Shown piece by piece: positions 9,194-18,937 of a DNA stretch of 64,000 nucleotides. Origin of the DNA: Colwellia psychrerythraea (GTDB lineage: Bacteria > Pseudomonadota > Gammaproteobacteria > Enterobacterales > Alteromonadaceae); the NCBI RefSeq assembly GCF_000764185.1, contig NZ_JQEC01000045.1, positions 62,001 through 126,000 on the forward strand. The letters are read 5' to 3'. The position numbers and the translations under genes were made by a program. Every line of letters starts with the position of its first letter. The stretch's first letter is position 1. The notes beneath the pieces are model-generated. The model was not told the origin of the DNA. It saw only the letters and a list, made by a program, of their open reading frames with translations, and made no database searches.

Positions 9194-9637
9194 ATGGAAT
9201 ACGCCGCACATGGAAGTTATGTTATTGAGCAGAAAGATAATATTTTATTGGTGGACGCACAAGGACCATTTAATGAGATCACTGCTGAAAAATATCACCA
9301 AGATATTAAACAACTAACAGAAAAAATGACTGGCGAACCATGGGGCTCCCTCATTACCTTTCGAGGTAATAGTGTATTTACACCTGATGCAGAGTTGCAA
9401 TTAAAAGAAACGACCCTGTATCGGCAAAAGAAAGGCATGATTGCCATTGCGGTGGTTATTTTAAACAGCGCCTACGCTGATATGCAGCAAATGCAATTAC
9501 AACGCATCTATCACGATTGTCAGATAGAATTTCATGTATTTAGTGATAGCGAAAGTGCAACAACCTGGCTTAATGGCTTTATTGAACAAGCCAGCTTGTT
9601 AAAAAATAAACAACGAAAAACGACATTGGTTAATTAA
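9194..9637 (+). CDS. Conserved protein of unknown function, STAS/SpoIIAA-like fold
   Basis: A 147-residue soluble protein with no signal peptide or membrane segment. The pattern of short strands and helices (ILLVDAQGPFNEITAEKYHQ, then WGSLITFRG, then AIAVVILNS, then FHVFSDSESATTWLNGF) recalls the SpoIIAA/STAS-like domain proteins common in marine gammaproteobacteria; this is a fold-level guess. The ATG at 9194 is chosen because AAGG lies 6 nt upstream; the 5' extension to 9119 lacks a ribosome site. The gene stands alone between the thioesterase and sfsA. Confidence 0.6.
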   Translation: MEYAAHGSYVIEQKDNILLVDAQGPFNEITAEKYHQDIKQLTEKMTGEPWGSLITFRGNSVFTPDAELQLKETTLYRQKKGMIAIAVVILNSAYADMQQMQLQRIYHDCQIEFHVFSDSESATTWLNGFIEQASLLKNKQRKTTLVN

Positions 9638-9701
9638 AATAACTACGCCAACAAAAAACTACGTTATGATAAGCTTAACAGTTAATTAGCTCATTTTTAA
9701 T

Positions 9702-10415
9702 ATGATACTTCACGTAAAACCTGCCAAATTAATTAAGCGCTATAAGCGTTTCTTAGCCGACATAGAACTAAGTAGTCATGAGGAAACAACCATACATTGC
9801 GCTAATACTGGCGCAATGAAAGGCTGCGCTGAACCTAACGATACTGTCTGGTATAGTACTTCAGATAATAGTAAACGAAAATATCCATTTAGCTGGGAAA
9901 TTACTCAAAGCCAAGCGGGTGATTTTATTTGTGTAAATACTTTACGTGCTAACCAATTGATAGAAGAAGCATTACATAAAAACGTAATTAGTGAATTAAG
10001 TGGGTTTGATTTATTACAGCGAGAAGTAAAGTACGGTAATGAAAATAGTCGCATAGACTTCTTAGCGACATTTAAAAATGCTCCCGATACCTATATTGAA
10101 GTAAAGTCTGTAACTTTATTAGAAAGTGGCCATGGCTATTTCCCCGATGCCGTTACCACTCGCGGTCAAAAACATTTAAGAGAATTAATAGATATGGTCA
10201 AGCAGGGGCATAAGGCTGTATTACTGTATGCCGTTTTACATAGTGGCATCAACGCTATATCTGTCGCGAGGCATGTTGATCCGACTTATGCTACATTACT
10301 CAAAGAAGCCCATATTGCTGGTGTTGAGATTCTTGCCTATAAAGCTGAATTTTCTCTTACTTCAGGGGTACTTGATTTCAATATATGTAAAAAAATTCCG
10401 TTTATTGAGCGATAA
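9702..10415 (+). CDS. sfsA: SfsA, sugar fermentation stimulation protein
   Basis: A 237-residue protein of the SfsA family, a PD-(D/E)XK nuclease-like fold with an N-terminal OB-like part. Recognisable blocks are [13 protein letters not shown] near the N-terminus, RIDFLATF and YIEVKSVTL (the D...EVK nuclease-like core), and [17 protein letters not shown]. coli SfsA was described as a DNA-binding regulator of maltose metabolism; its true activity is unsettled. In enterobacteria sfsA also sits next to dksA, and dksA follows here after 271 bp. Confidence 0.93.
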   Translation: MILHVKPAKLIKRYKRFLADIELSSHEETTIHCANTGAMKGCAEPNDTVWYSTSDNSKRKYPFSWEITQSQAGDFICVNTLRANQLIEEALHKNVISELSGFDLLQREVKYGNENSRIDFLATFKNAPDTYIEVKSVTLLESGHGYFPDAVTTRGQKHLRELIDMVKQGHKAVLLYAVLHSGINAISVARHVDPTYATLLKEAHIAGVEILAYKAEFSLTSGVLDFNICKKIPFIER

Positions 10416-10686
10416 TGATTGACTTATACTAGTAAAACTTGCTAAAAAAGCTTGCTCAAAATTTTTAAATAACTGTACAATAATTTCATTGCCATTAACT
10501 AATTGATATTATTAGATAAAATATTTATTTTCGCTAATTTGTTGATTTTTATCATGAGAGACACAATATAGTCCTGATTCATCGGGTCATATATAAAATA
10601 TTGGCACTTACAACAAAGGCGCTCTACCATATAAAACGTGGTATATTAGTAAATCGCCTTGGTCTATGTAGCATTGGGAGAAAAGC

Positions 10687-11133
10687 ATGCCAACAAAAAA
10701 ACACAAGCCATTAGGTATTCTTGCATTAGCGGGCGTCGCCCCATATCAAGAAAAAGCCGGCGAAGAGTACATGGATGAGCCTCAACAAGAGCATTTTAAG
10801 AAAATTCTAGATGCTTGGCGCATACAATTACGGGAAGAAGTTGATCGCACCGTAATGCATATGCAAGACGAAGCAGCAAACTTTCCAGATCCTGTAGACA
10901 GAGCAGCTCAAGAAGAAGAGTTCAGTCTTGAATTACGTACACGAGACCGTGAACGTAAACTGATTAAGAAAATTGAAAAAACCTTACAGTTAATTGAAGA
11001 TGACGACTTTGGTTTTTGTAAGTCTTGCGGAATAGAGATTGGTATTCGTCGTTTAGAAGCCCGTCCAACTGCAGATCTTTGTATTGAATGTAAAACGTTA
11101 GCTGAAATTAAAGAGCGCCAAATGGCTGGCTAA
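10687..11133 (+). CDS. dksA: RNA polymerase-binding transcription factor DksA
   Basis: A 148-residue protein. The long coiled coil (about 35-108) carries the tip motif [14 protein letters not shown] with D68 and D71, the acidic residues that reach the polymerase active site with ppGpp. The C4 zinc finger is intact (C111, C114, C132, C135). DksA tunes rRNA, amino-acid and stress promoters. GGGAG lies just before the ATG. The gene is followed after 32 bp by gluQ, the conserved dksA-gluQ pairing. Confidence 0.97.
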   Translation: MPTKKHKPLGILALAGVAPYQEKAGEEYMDEPQQEHFKKILDAWRIQLREEVDRTVMHMQDEAANFPDPVDRAAQEEEFSLELRTRDRERKLIKKIEKTLQLIEDDDFGFCKSCGIEIGIRRLEARPTADLCIECKTLAEIKERQMAG

Positions 11134-11165
11134 TTCTTAGCTAACCTTAGTTCGATACATTTCAA

Positions 11166-12113
11166 ATGCAAAACGTGCATATCAAGCGACCACAGGAGCC
11201 TAAACAGGTTATCCAATATCGTGGTCGCTTTGCTCCATCCCCCTCTGGTTTACTCCACTTCGGTTCTCTTATCGCTGCGTTAGCGAGTTTTCTTGATGCA
11301 AAAGCGTTTATTAATAAACGTGGTGAGCAAGGAAAGTGGCTGGTTCGCATTGAAGATATTGATCCGCCTCGAGAGCAAACAGGTGCCAGTACCGAAATAC
11401 TCAAAACACTTGAAGCTTTTGGCCTACACTGGGATGAAACTGAGCTTTATCAAAGTAAGCAACGTTTATATTATCGTGAAATATTATCTGACTTAACGCA
11501 AAAAAAATTAAGTTACTTTTGCCAGTGTACTCGCGCAAACATTAAGGCTCTGGGTGGCATATATCAAGGTCATTGCCTTACCAAGAATCACCAACCAGAA
11601 GGCAGCGCCTTAAGGCTGATTAACCAAAACGGTTTACATCAATTTAACGACCTCTTTCAAGGTGACGTGGTTTGTAACCAAGCATTAGCCAATGAAGATT
11701 TTATTATTCATCGTAAAGACGGCTTATTTGCTTATCAGCTAGCGGTAGTAGCGGATGATATAGCCCAAAAAATCACTCACGTTGTGCGTGGCTGTGACTT
11801 ACTTGAACCCACAGCAAGGCAATTGACACTATTTCAAACCTTCAATGATAGTTTTTTGAAATGTACTACACCACAATATGGTCATATCCCATTAGCAATA
11901 ACCAATGACGGTTATAAGCTCAGTAAACAAAACAAAGCCCCTGCAATAAATAACGCAATACCTCAGCCTGCACTTATGGCTGCGCTAACATTTTTAGGGC
12001 AATCGCCATTGCCAGAATTAACCAACGCGAGTGTTGATGAAATAATTCAATGGGCAAGCAAACACTGGCAACGAAGTCTTGTACCCAAAGTAATTGAAAT
12101 TAACATCGATTGA
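11166..12113 (+). CDS. gluQ: Glutamyl-Q tRNA(Asp) synthetase
   Basis: A 315-residue truncated GluRS paralog that attaches glutamate to queuosine in tRNA-Asp. The class I signature appears as FAPSPSGLLHFGSL (the HIGH-like motif) and the second as YKLSKQ (KMSKS-like). The anticodon-binding domain of true GluRS is missing, as expected at this length. A Cys pair (YFCQCTR) belongs to the family's zinc site. It is co-directional with and close to dksA, the arrangement typical of this gene. Confidence 0.95.
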   Translation: MQNVHIKRPQEPKQVIQYRGRFAPSPSGLLHFGSLIAALASFLDAKAFINKRGEQGKWLVRIEDIDPPREQTGASTEILKTLEAFGLHWDETELYQSKQRLYYREILSDLTQKKLSYFCQCTRANIKALGGIYQGHCLTKNHQPEGSALRLINQNGLHQFNDLFQGDVVCNQALANEDFIIHRKDGLFAYQLAVVADDIAQKITHVVRGCDLLEPTARQLTLFQTFNDSFLKCTTPQYGHIPLAITNDGYKLSKQNKAPAINNAIPQPALMAALTFLGQSPLPELTNASVDEIIQWASKHWQRSLVPKVIEINID

Positions 12114-12209
12114 TTAACAGAACTACAAGTTACTAAGCCTTGTTCACTAGAAAATAGTCAGTTAAATAACGACTAAAAACTGTTTCTAAAACTACTCAAA
12201 GGAAATATT

Positions 12210-12902
12210 ATGTCTACAAGTACAGCAAACACTATTGTAATTACTGGCGCCAATCGCGGTATTGGTTATGCTATGGCTAAAATTTTTCAACAACGTGGTG
12301 ATAGCGTTTATGCCCTTTGTCGCCAGAGTTCTGCTCAGTTAGATGCACTGGGCGTAAACGTGGTAGAGCAAGTGGACGTTTCTACACAAGCTGGCATTGA
12401 TAAAGCTGTATCTGCACTTAGTGGCATTACTATTGATTTGTTGATTAACAATGCCGGTATTTTGCGCGACGAGCAACTTAACGACTTAAATCAAGAAACG
12501 ATTGTTGAGCAATTTAATGTTAATGCACTTGCACCACTATTCTTAAGCCACGCGTTGTTAGATAATTTATCTTCAGGCAGTAAAATTGCCTTAATCACTT
12601 CAAGAATGGGTTCAGTCACTGATAATACTTCAGGTGGTCGTTATGGTTATCGCATGTCAAAAGCGGCCCTAAATATCGCGGCAGTATCCTTGGCAAGAGA
12701 TTTAAGTGATGAAAGTATCGCTGTCGGTATTTATCACCCTGGTTATGTACAAACTGAAATGGTAAATAACAATGGCGTATTAAATAATGGCGATATCAGC
12801 GCTACGGTTGCTGCACAACGCTTAATTACCTTAATGGATAACTTAACCATGGCTGACTCCGGTGTATTTAAACACTCTAATGGTGAGACCTTGCCTTGGT
12901 AA
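12210..12902 (+). CDS. Short-chain dehydrogenase/reductase
   Basis: A 230-residue classical SDR. The cofactor motif is TGANRGIG (12-19) and the NNAG motif is at 80-83. Catalytic Ser131 (ITSRMGS) and Y147-xxx-K151 (YGYRMSK) are present. The dinucleotide is probably NADP(H), but the specificity residues are not clear-cut. AAAGGAAAT precedes the ATG. Substrate unknown. It sits between gluQ and pcnB as a single gene with a weak hairpin after it. Confidence 0.88.
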   Translation: MSTSTANTIVITGANRGIGYAMAKIFQQRGDSVYALCRQSSAQLDALGVNVVEQVDVSTQAGIDKAVSALSGITIDLLINNAGILRDEQLNDLNQETIVEQFNVNALAPLFLSHALLDNLSSGSKIALITSRMGSVTDNTSGGRYGYRMSKAALNIAAVSLARDLSDESIAVGIYHPGYVQTEMVNNNGVLNNGDISATVAAQRLITLMDNLTMADSGVFKHSNGETLPW

Positions 12903-12936
12903 CCATAGCAAGTGGCATAATTTAAAGAAGAAAAAG

Positions 12937-12954
12937 CGAGCATTGATTCTCGCC
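12937..12954 (+). terminator. Weak hairpin after the SDR gene
   Basis: Arms GCGAG (12937-12941) and CTCGC (12950-12954) with an 8-nt loop are followed by a T-rich tract (CTTTCTTTC). It lies 34 bp after the SDR stop. The stem is short, so this is only a candidate terminator. Confidence 0.35.
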
Positions 12955-13071
12955 TTTCTTTCTGAGTCAATTTTTTGCTGCATTTTCATGCTATTTATCC
13001 CGTCTGTTATTCTCTTTTGCCCTGCACTGTTATATCATTGCGCCACTATTTAATGTCTGTCTTAAAGGCCT

Positions 13072-14547
13072 GTGACTATCAAAAGCGTTATTAATTTATG
13101 CAAAAGAGTTTTCTCCAAAAAAGTGAGTAAAACTGCGGCAAGAACGACCCCTAAAAAGAACGCTAAAAAAAGCGCGAGCAGTAATACTAAGCCTGCAACT
13201 GCATCCTTTGATAATCCATTGATTTTCTCGCGAGATCAGCACCCTGTTTCACGTCAATTATTGAGCCCAAGTGCACTTAAAGTATTATATCGTTTAAATA
13301 AAGGTGGTTTTGATGCTTATCTTGTTGGTGGTGGTGTTCGTGATATCTTATTAGGTTTAAAGCCTAAAGATTTTGATATTGCGACTAACGCAACACCTGA
13401 TGAGATTAAAGCTTTATTTAGAAATTGTCGCTTAATTGGCCGACGTTTTCGTTTAGCACATATTGTTTTTGGCCGAGAAATTATTGAGGTTGCCACTTTT
13501 AGAGGCCATCACGACAATGCATCTGAGCAAGAGAAAGGCTGCAAGAAAACCTCAAAACAAAGTGAAGACGGCATGTTATTGCGTGACAACATCTACGGCA
13601 GCATAGAAGAAGATGCCGAGCGTAGAGACTTCACCATCAATGCTCTTTATTACTCGACTAAAGACTTTAAAGTATACGATTTTGCCAATGGCGTTCAAGA
13701 CGTCAACGATAGAGTTATTCGCTTAATTGGCGACCCCGAAACTCGTTACCGTGAAGATCCAGTACGCATGTTACGTGCGATTCGTTTTGCTACTAAGCTC
13801 GATATGCAAATATGTGATGACACAAAAGCGCCAATTAAAGAGCTATCTTCATTAATGGCCAATATTCCTGCGGCGCGTTTGTTCGAAGAATTCTTGAAAA
13901 TGTTCATTTCAGGTAAAGCTGTTGCTAACTTTGAACAGCTACGTAGTTATAACTTGTTTGGCTACTTCTTCCCCGCTGTTGAACAAGCACTTAACCAAGA
14001 ATCCCAAGAACAAGATTTTTTACTCGCCTTTATTAAGTTAGCGATGGAAAATACTGACAAACGCATTAATAACGATCAACGGGTAACACCGGCATTTTTA
14101 TTCGCTGCCATGCTTTGGTATCCCTTACAAAAGCATATCCAACAAATTAAAGTCACTACGCAACTAACTCCACAAGATGTGTTTTTTGCCGCATTGAATG
14201 AAATAATGCCAGAGCAACAGCGTAGTATTGCCATACCTAAACGTTTTCAAGCTGTTATTAAAGATATTTGGATCCTGCAAGAGAAGTTAGCTCGCCGCGA
14301 TGGCAAACGAGCTTTTAAAACATTCGAGCATCCTAAATTTAGAGCCGGTTATGACTTTTTGTTACTACGTGCACAAATCGAAGCAACAGCTGAATTAGTT
14401 GAGTTAGCGCAGTGGTGGACAGACTTTCAAGAAGTATCAAATGAAGCCCGCTTACAAATGATCAAAGGGGTTAAATCTCCGCAAGGTCCAAAGCGACGTA
14501 ATCCGAAAAAACGCCGTAAGCCTAGTGCAAAAACAACGGAATCATAA
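13072..14547 (+). CDS. pcnB: Poly(A) polymerase I
   Basis: A 491-residue class II nucleotidyltransferase that adds poly(A) tails to mRNA 3' ends and promotes decay. The head domain has LVGGGVRDILLGLKPKDFDI, with the catalytic DxD (DFDIAT), then RRFRLAHIVF and RRDFTINALYY. The C-terminal tail is very basic (KRRNPKKRRKPS), as in PcnB and unlike CCA-adding enzymes. The start is probably GTG at 13072 with AAAGG close upstream. A non-AUG start fits the known weak initiation of pcnB, but it is not certain. folK follows 10 bp downstream. Confidence 0.92.
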   Translation: MTIKSVINLCKRVFSKKVSKTAARTTPKKNAKKSASSNTKPATASFDNPLIFSRDQHPVSRQLLSPSALKVLYRLNKGGFDAYLVGGGVRDILLGLKPKDFDIATNATPDEIKALFRNCRLIGRRFRLAHIVFGREIIEVATFRGHHDNASEQEKGCKKTSKQSEDGMLLRDNIYGSIEEDAERRDFTINALYYSTKDFKVYDFANGVQDVNDRVIRLIGDPETRYREDPVRMLRAIRFATKLDMQICDDTKAPIKELSSLMANIPAARLFEEFLKMFISGKAVANFEQLRSYNLFGYFFPAVEQALNQESQEQDFLLAFIKLAMENTDKRINNDQRVTPAFLFAAMLWYPLQKHIQQIKVTTQLTPQDVFFAALNEIMPEQQRSIAIPKRFQAVIKDIWILQEKLARRDGKRAFKTFEHPKFRAGYDFLLLRAQIEATAELVELAQWWTDFQEVSNEARLQMIKGVKSPQGPKRRNPKKRRKPSAKTTES

Positions 14548-14557
14548 GTAATAGCTG

Positions 14558-15046
14558 ATGCAACAAAAAACCATTGCCTATATTGGTTTAGGTAGCAACT
14601 TATCAGATCCAAAAGTACAGGTAAGCAATGCGGCTAAAGAAATAGCTGATATTACTAATTGTAGGGTCATTGCACTGTCGTCTTTGTATTTGAGTAAACC
14701 TATGGGTCCTCAAGATCAAGACGATTATATCAACGCGGTAGTTTCCTTAGAAACCAGTTTATCAGCACTTGATTTGTTAAACGCCTTACAGAAAATCGAA
14801 AATTCAGCGGGCCGTGTGCGAAAAGATAACCGCTGGGGCGCTCGAATTCTCGATTGTGATATTTTATTATATGGTAATAAAAATATAGACAATGAGCGCC
14901 TAACTGTTCCTCATTACGGCATGACAGTGCGTGAGTTTGTCTTACTGCCACTGGCAGAGATTGCGCCGAATCTATCATTACCTGATGGTACATCAATCAG
15001 CTCACTTGCTAGCGAAATCAATTGCAATGGCATAGTAAAACTATAA
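14558..15046 (+). CDS. folK: HPPK, dihydropterin pyrophosphokinase (copy 1)
   Basis: A 162-residue 6-hydroxymethyl-7,8-dihydropterin pyrophosphokinase, the folate step before dihydropteroate synthase. The family signature is GLGSNLSDP at the N-terminus and RWGARILDCDILLYG, including the catalytic DxD. It is 10 bp after pcnB and upstream of panB-panC, the usual gammaproteobacterial order, so it is the canonical folK. A second folK-like gene lies at 46668 with folB. Confidence 0.93.
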   Translation: MQQKTIAYIGLGSNLSDPKVQVSNAAKEIADITNCRVIALSSLYLSKPMGPQDQDDYINAVVSLETSLSALDLLNALQKIENSAGRVRKDNRWGARILDCDILLYGNKNIDNERLTVPHYGMTVREFVLLPLAEIAPNLSLPDGTSISSLASEINCNGIVKL

Positions 15047-15180
15047 TATTGCCATAATAACTATTTAACTAATAAATATTGAAATCCTAAATATTAGCAA
15101 TACAATCCTTAGCACTATAATTAGCACTAACAGCTTATAGAAAATTGATTAATAAGCTCATTAACCTATTCGGAAAACCC

Positions 15181-15975
15181 ATGGCTAAAATAACGACGGC
15201 AAGCTTGCTAAAGATGAAGCAACAAGGCGAAAAGATATCAACAATTACCGCTTATGATGCCAGCTTTGCAAAGCTCTTTGACCAAGCAGGTATACACGCG
15301 ATACTTATTGGTGATTCTTTAGGTATGGTATTGCAAGGCCAAGACAGCACATTACCTGTATCAATCGAAGATATGGCTTATCATACCCGATGCGTAAAAC
15401 GCGGCGTTGAAAAAACACTCATTATCGCTGATATGCCATTTATGAGCTATGCGACAACAGAGCAAGCAATGTCAAATGCCGCATTGTTAATGCAAGCCGG
15501 TGCTAGCATGGTAAAAATTGAAGGTGGCGCTTGGCTTAACGGAACCATTTCTGCTTTAGTTGAGCGTGGCATCCCAGTATGTGCTCATTTAGGTTTAACG
15601 CCACAATCGGTCAATATTTTTGGCGGCTTTAAAGTTCAAGGCCGTGAAGATGATAAAGCTGAACAAATGATTGCAGATGCCAAAGCACTCGAAGCTGCTG
15701 GCGCGCAATTATTGGTGCTGGAGTGCATTCCTGCAAGTTTAGGTCAGGCCATCACTAAAGCACTTACTATTCCAACCATTGGCATTGGGGCAGGTAAAGA
15801 TACTGATGGACAAATTTTAGTGATGCACGATGCCTTAGGCATTGCCTGTAATTATATGCCGAAGTTTTCACGCAACTTCTTAAAAGATACCGGCGATATA
15901 AAAAAAGCGGTTGAGCTGTATATCAGCGAAGTGAGCTTGGGTAACTTCCCAGCTGACGAACATATCTTTAAATAA
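15181..15975 (+). CDS. panB: 3-methyl-2-oxobutanoate hydroxymethyltransferase
   Basis: A 264-residue PanB, first committed step of pantothenate synthesis (ketoisovalerate plus methylene-THF to ketopantoate). The conserved blocks [29 protein letters not shown] (metal-binding Asp), [15 protein letters not shown] and [17 protein letters not shown] are all present. The ATG at 15181 gives exactly the usual length; an upstream in-frame TTG (15145) would add 12 unconserved residues. It is followed by panC after 109 bp. Confidence 0.96.
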   Translation: MAKITTASLLKMKQQGEKISTITAYDASFAKLFDQAGIHAILIGDSLGMVLQGQDSTLPVSIEDMAYHTRCVKRGVEKTLIIADMPFMSYATTEQAMSNAALLMQAGASMVKIEGGAWLNGTISALVERGIPVCAHLGLTPQSVNIFGGFKVQGREDDKAEQMIADAKALEAAGAQLLVLECIPASLGQAITKALTIPTIGIGAGKDTDGQILVMHDALGIACNYMPKFSRNFLKDTGDIKKAVELYISEVSLGNFPADEHIFK

Positions 15976-16084
15976 GTATTAACAAATACCGTGATAAGCA
16001 ATAATTAAATACGTTATTGGTTAAGTTACATACTTAACATTCGAAAAAAAACACTAAATAACTATAAAAAAACAAGATAAGCTT

Positions 16085-16951
16085 ATGAAAACAGTCAGTA
16101 AAATCAGTGAATTACGTGCACAAGTCAAAGAATGGCGCCAGCAAGGTTTAACAGTGGCCTTTGTGCCAACTATGGGTAACTTACATGCTGGTCATATTTC
16201 TTTGGTTGTTGAAGCGCACAAACATGCCGATAAAGTTGTTGCCAGTATATTTGTTAATCCCATGCAATTTGGCATCAATGAAGATATCGACAATTACCCT
16301 CGCACCATGGACGAGGATCAGCAAAAATTAACAGCTGCGGCTACCGATTTACTCTTTACGCCAACACCTGACATTATATATCCTCAAGGTTTAGCTAAAC
16401 AAAGCTTTGTTGAAGTACCTAATGTCTCTGACGGTTATTGCGGTGAAAGTCGCCCTGGCCACTTCCGTGGTGTTGCCACAGTAGTTTGTAAACTGTTTAA
16501 TCTAGTTCAGCCGGACGTAGCTTGTTTCGGTTTAAAAGATTATCAGCAAGTACAAGTGATTCAAACTATGGTTGAAGATTTATCCATGCCAATCACCATA
16601 GTACCCGTAATAACCAGCAGAGAAGAAAGTGGTTTAGCGTTAAGTTCGCGTAATGGTTATTTAACCGCGGATGAAAAAGCTATTGCACCGGCCCTGCAGC
16701 AAAATTTGCAATGGCTCAGTGAGCAAATAACTGCAGGTTTTGCTCAACAAGACAGTATCGACTTTATTGGCTTAGCAAAACAAGCTGCCAAGGCCATTAA
16801 TCACGCGGGTTTACACACCGATTACTTACACGTATGCCACGCACAAACATTACAACCTGCAAGTGAAGATGATACCCAGCTAGTCATTTTAGCCGCTGCA
16901 CATTGCGGCAAAGCGCGCTTGATTGATAACTTACAAATCAACCTAATCTAA
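16085..16951 (+). CDS. panC: Pantothenate synthetase
   Basis: A 288-residue PanC that condenses pantoate and beta-alanine with ATP. The nucleotidylyl-transferase motif is [14 protein letters not shown] (HxGH-like), followed by [10 protein letters not shown] and [20 protein letters not shown]. The KMSKS-like element is ALSSRNGYL. Full-length. It ends the folK-panB-panC block. Confidence 0.96.
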   Translation: MKTVSKISELRAQVKEWRQQGLTVAFVPTMGNLHAGHISLVVEAHKHADKVVASIFVNPMQFGINEDIDNYPRTMDEDQQKLTAAATDLLFTPTPDIIYPQGLAKQSFVEVPNVSDGYCGESRPGHFRGVATVVCKLFNLVQPDVACFGLKDYQQVQVIQTMVEDLSMPITIVPVITSREESGLALSSRNGYLTADEKAIAPALQQNLQWLSEQITAGFAQQDSIDFIGLAKQAAKAINHAGLHTDYLHVCHAQTLQPASEDDTQLVILAAAHCGKARLIDNLQINLI

Positions 16952-16976
16952 CGATTTTGATTAACTGTACAAACAT

Positions 16977-17001
16977 ACCTAGCCTACTTCCAAGGCTAGG
17001 T
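16977..17001 (+). terminator. Hairpin after panC
   Basis: Perfect 8-bp arms ACCTAGCC (16977-16984) and GGCTAGGT (16994-17001) with a 9-nt loop lie 26 bp after the panC stop. No T-run follows, so it may be a Rho-assisted or processing hairpin. The rest of the gap to 17235 shows nothing else recognisable. Confidence 0.35.
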
Positions 17002-17235
17002 CATTCAAAAATCATAGTAAAATAAACACCTTGGTAACCCTCCCCGATACACTTATTTTATCAATGATAGCTAACCTCAAATAAACACATGGCTAATCCA
17101 TATTGAATCAAATATCGTTTTGAATAAGTCAAATACCGGCTCTATTAAGTTTTTTATATTGTTATTTGCAGGAAAAACAAAAAAGGTGCTCGATTGATCT
17201 ATAGTCGGCTATAAATAATTGGCGTAAGACAAGAA

Positions 17236-18153
17236 CTAAAATAAAAGATTTTTAGCGCTTCTTTTAGCGTCATAAAAGTTTTTTAAATTAACTAAACCAA
17301 TGCAAAGCAGAGTTGTTATAACAAAAGGGGCGGTCAATGCTGGTAAGGTTAAGAGTTCAAACAACCTAGTGAGTAAAACTGAAACTAATACAGCTAAAGT
17401 AATCAACCATGGTTTTGCTGGGTAACGATCAGAAAGTGCGATAGCGACAAGACAGCTATTAAAGCCATAAAGCCCCATTATAATTTTTTCTTGAGGAAAG
17501 TTTAAACCAGTGGCAATCAATAGACTCGTGAACGAGCCAAACAATGCCCAAGCCGCTACTTTTCTAGCATGGATGAATAAAGCACAGAAAAAAAACAGCC
17601 CCGAGAGCCAATAGCCTTGTAGCATTACTTGACCAATACCTCGCATGCTTGCTTGGAAATAGTCGATAACAGTAGCGGTATTATTGCCACCGAAGTACCC
17701 TTCATCTAGGCTATGACTGACAATAATGGTTAATTCAGTATATTCAATAAATAGCAATATCAGCCAAGTAGAGAGAATAAAAGGCGTAGTAAAAGCAGGA
17801 ATTCTTGCCATCCTAGTCAACGTAAAATGCATTAACACCGTGGAGAAAGCACCGCCAAAAATAACCATTAAAGTAGAAAAAAAACTAACGGGTAAAAAAT
17901 AAAAAACAGCAACACCTACAAGTGCGGCATTAAAACCATACAAACCATCTTGTACCACTGTTAAGTCAAACTGCCATAATTTAGCGACAGCTAATGCTGA
18001 TATTATAGCTAGGGTGATGCCGAGCAGCATAGTAGTTGAATTTAAAGCAATGCCGAGCAGGAATAACAAACCAGTAATAGCGTTACCTTGCAGCATAACT
18101 TGGCCACAGCTACGTAAAAAACTTTTATAAAAATGTTCGAAAGGGAATGTCAT
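17236..18153 (-). CDS. Urea transporter (UT/SLC14 family)
   Basis: A 305-residue inner-membrane protein with about ten hydrophobic segments in two homologous halves. Each half carries the urea-transporter signature region: IPAFTTPFI in the first and LPALTAPFV in the second (LPxxTxPF pattern). The selectivity-associated GLYGFNAALVGVA and LYGFNSCLVAIAL blocks are also duplicated. It should conduct urea as a trimeric channel. There is no urease or urea-cycle gene nearby in the window. Monocistronic on the minus strand. Confidence 0.87.
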   Translation of the reverse strand: MTFPFEHFYKSFLRSCGQVMLQGNAITGLLFLLGIALNSTTMLLGITLAIISALAVAKLWQFDLTVVQDGLYGFNAALVGVAVFYFLPVSFFSTLMVIFGGAFSTVLMHFTLTRMARIPAFTTPFILSTWLILLFIEYTELTIIVSHSLDEGYFGGNNTATVIDYFQASMRGIGQVMLQGYWLSGLFFFCALFIHARKVAAWALFGSFTSLLIATGLNFPQEKIIMGLYGFNSCLVAIALSDRYPAKPWLITLAVLVSVLLTRLFELLTLPALTAPFVITTLLCIGLVNLKNFYDAKRSAKNLLF

Positions 18154-18287
18154 GAAGCTTATTTTTTGTTGTACGCGACCATAAATTCAGTAGCGGCTGC
18201 TAGAAAAGTCCATGGAATTAGATTGTTGTATAGCTAATAAAACTTATATTTTTAGCCACTAATACCATTAGTGGCTAATATTTTTAA

Positions 18288-18728
18288 TTAATTGCGAGAA
18301 ATATACTCTAACGTAGTGATCACTTCTTCAACAGTGGTCGCCCAAGCTTGAGCCGTGGCATCAACTTCTTTTAACGGGTGAATAATATCTTCACTATGTA
18401 AGGTTATATAAGGTTTATTAAGTGCAGCGCAATAACCCGCGTCAAAAGCAGCATTCCATTGTTTATATTTATCACCAAAACGAATTACAGCAATATCACA
18501 ACGCTCAATTAATGTTTTGGTTTTCATTGCATTTACTTTGGCTGATTTATGATCTCGCCAGAACTGCTTTTCTTCAGCGCCGAGGTGATCACCAGCACTA
18601 TCGCTTGTTTCATGATGAGTTACTGCAGAAGTAAAAGTAATGTCTAAGCCACTCTCTTGGCAGCCTGAAATAATTTTTTCACGCCAATCTGTGTGAATTT
18701 CTCCGGAAAGATATACTTCTAATTTCAT
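18288..18728 (-). CDS. YtoQ family protein
   Basis: A 146-residue cytoplasmic protein starting MKLEVYLSGEIHTDWRE. The layout (VYLSGEIH near the N-terminus, DIAVIRFGDKYKQWNAAFDAG in the middle) is that of the YtoQ family, which resembles nucleoside 2-deoxyribosyltransferases. The substrate is not known. It stands alone between the urea transporter and the uracil genes; co-location with uraA/upp is suggestive of nucleobase chemistry but is not proof. Confidence 0.78.
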   Translation of the reverse strand: MKLEVYLSGEIHTDWREKIISGCQESGLDITFTSAVTHHETSDSAGDHLGAEEKQFWRDHKSAKVNAMKTKTLIERCDIAVIRFGDKYKQWNAAFDAGYCAALNKPYITLHSEDIIHPLKEVDATAQAWATTVEEVITTLEYISRN

Positions 18729-18937
18729 AACAATACTCTCTATTTGATATTTATTACTTTATATATACAACAATGGTACACCATTAGTCAGTAACTCAAT
18801 AAATGAATTAAATGAAATCCAATTCCACCATGTAAAATGCAGCAGAGTTAATATGAACAATAAAGCCTTATTATGTTAATTAACCATAATCGGCTATTTA
18901 TTATTTCAGTTACTTCAATAGACTGTGAGTGCGTACA

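Noticed and set aside
10400-10430. Fur-box-like GATAATGATTGAC near the sfsA stop
   Set aside because: Only a half-site matches and it lies inside the gene end, with no iron gene next to it.
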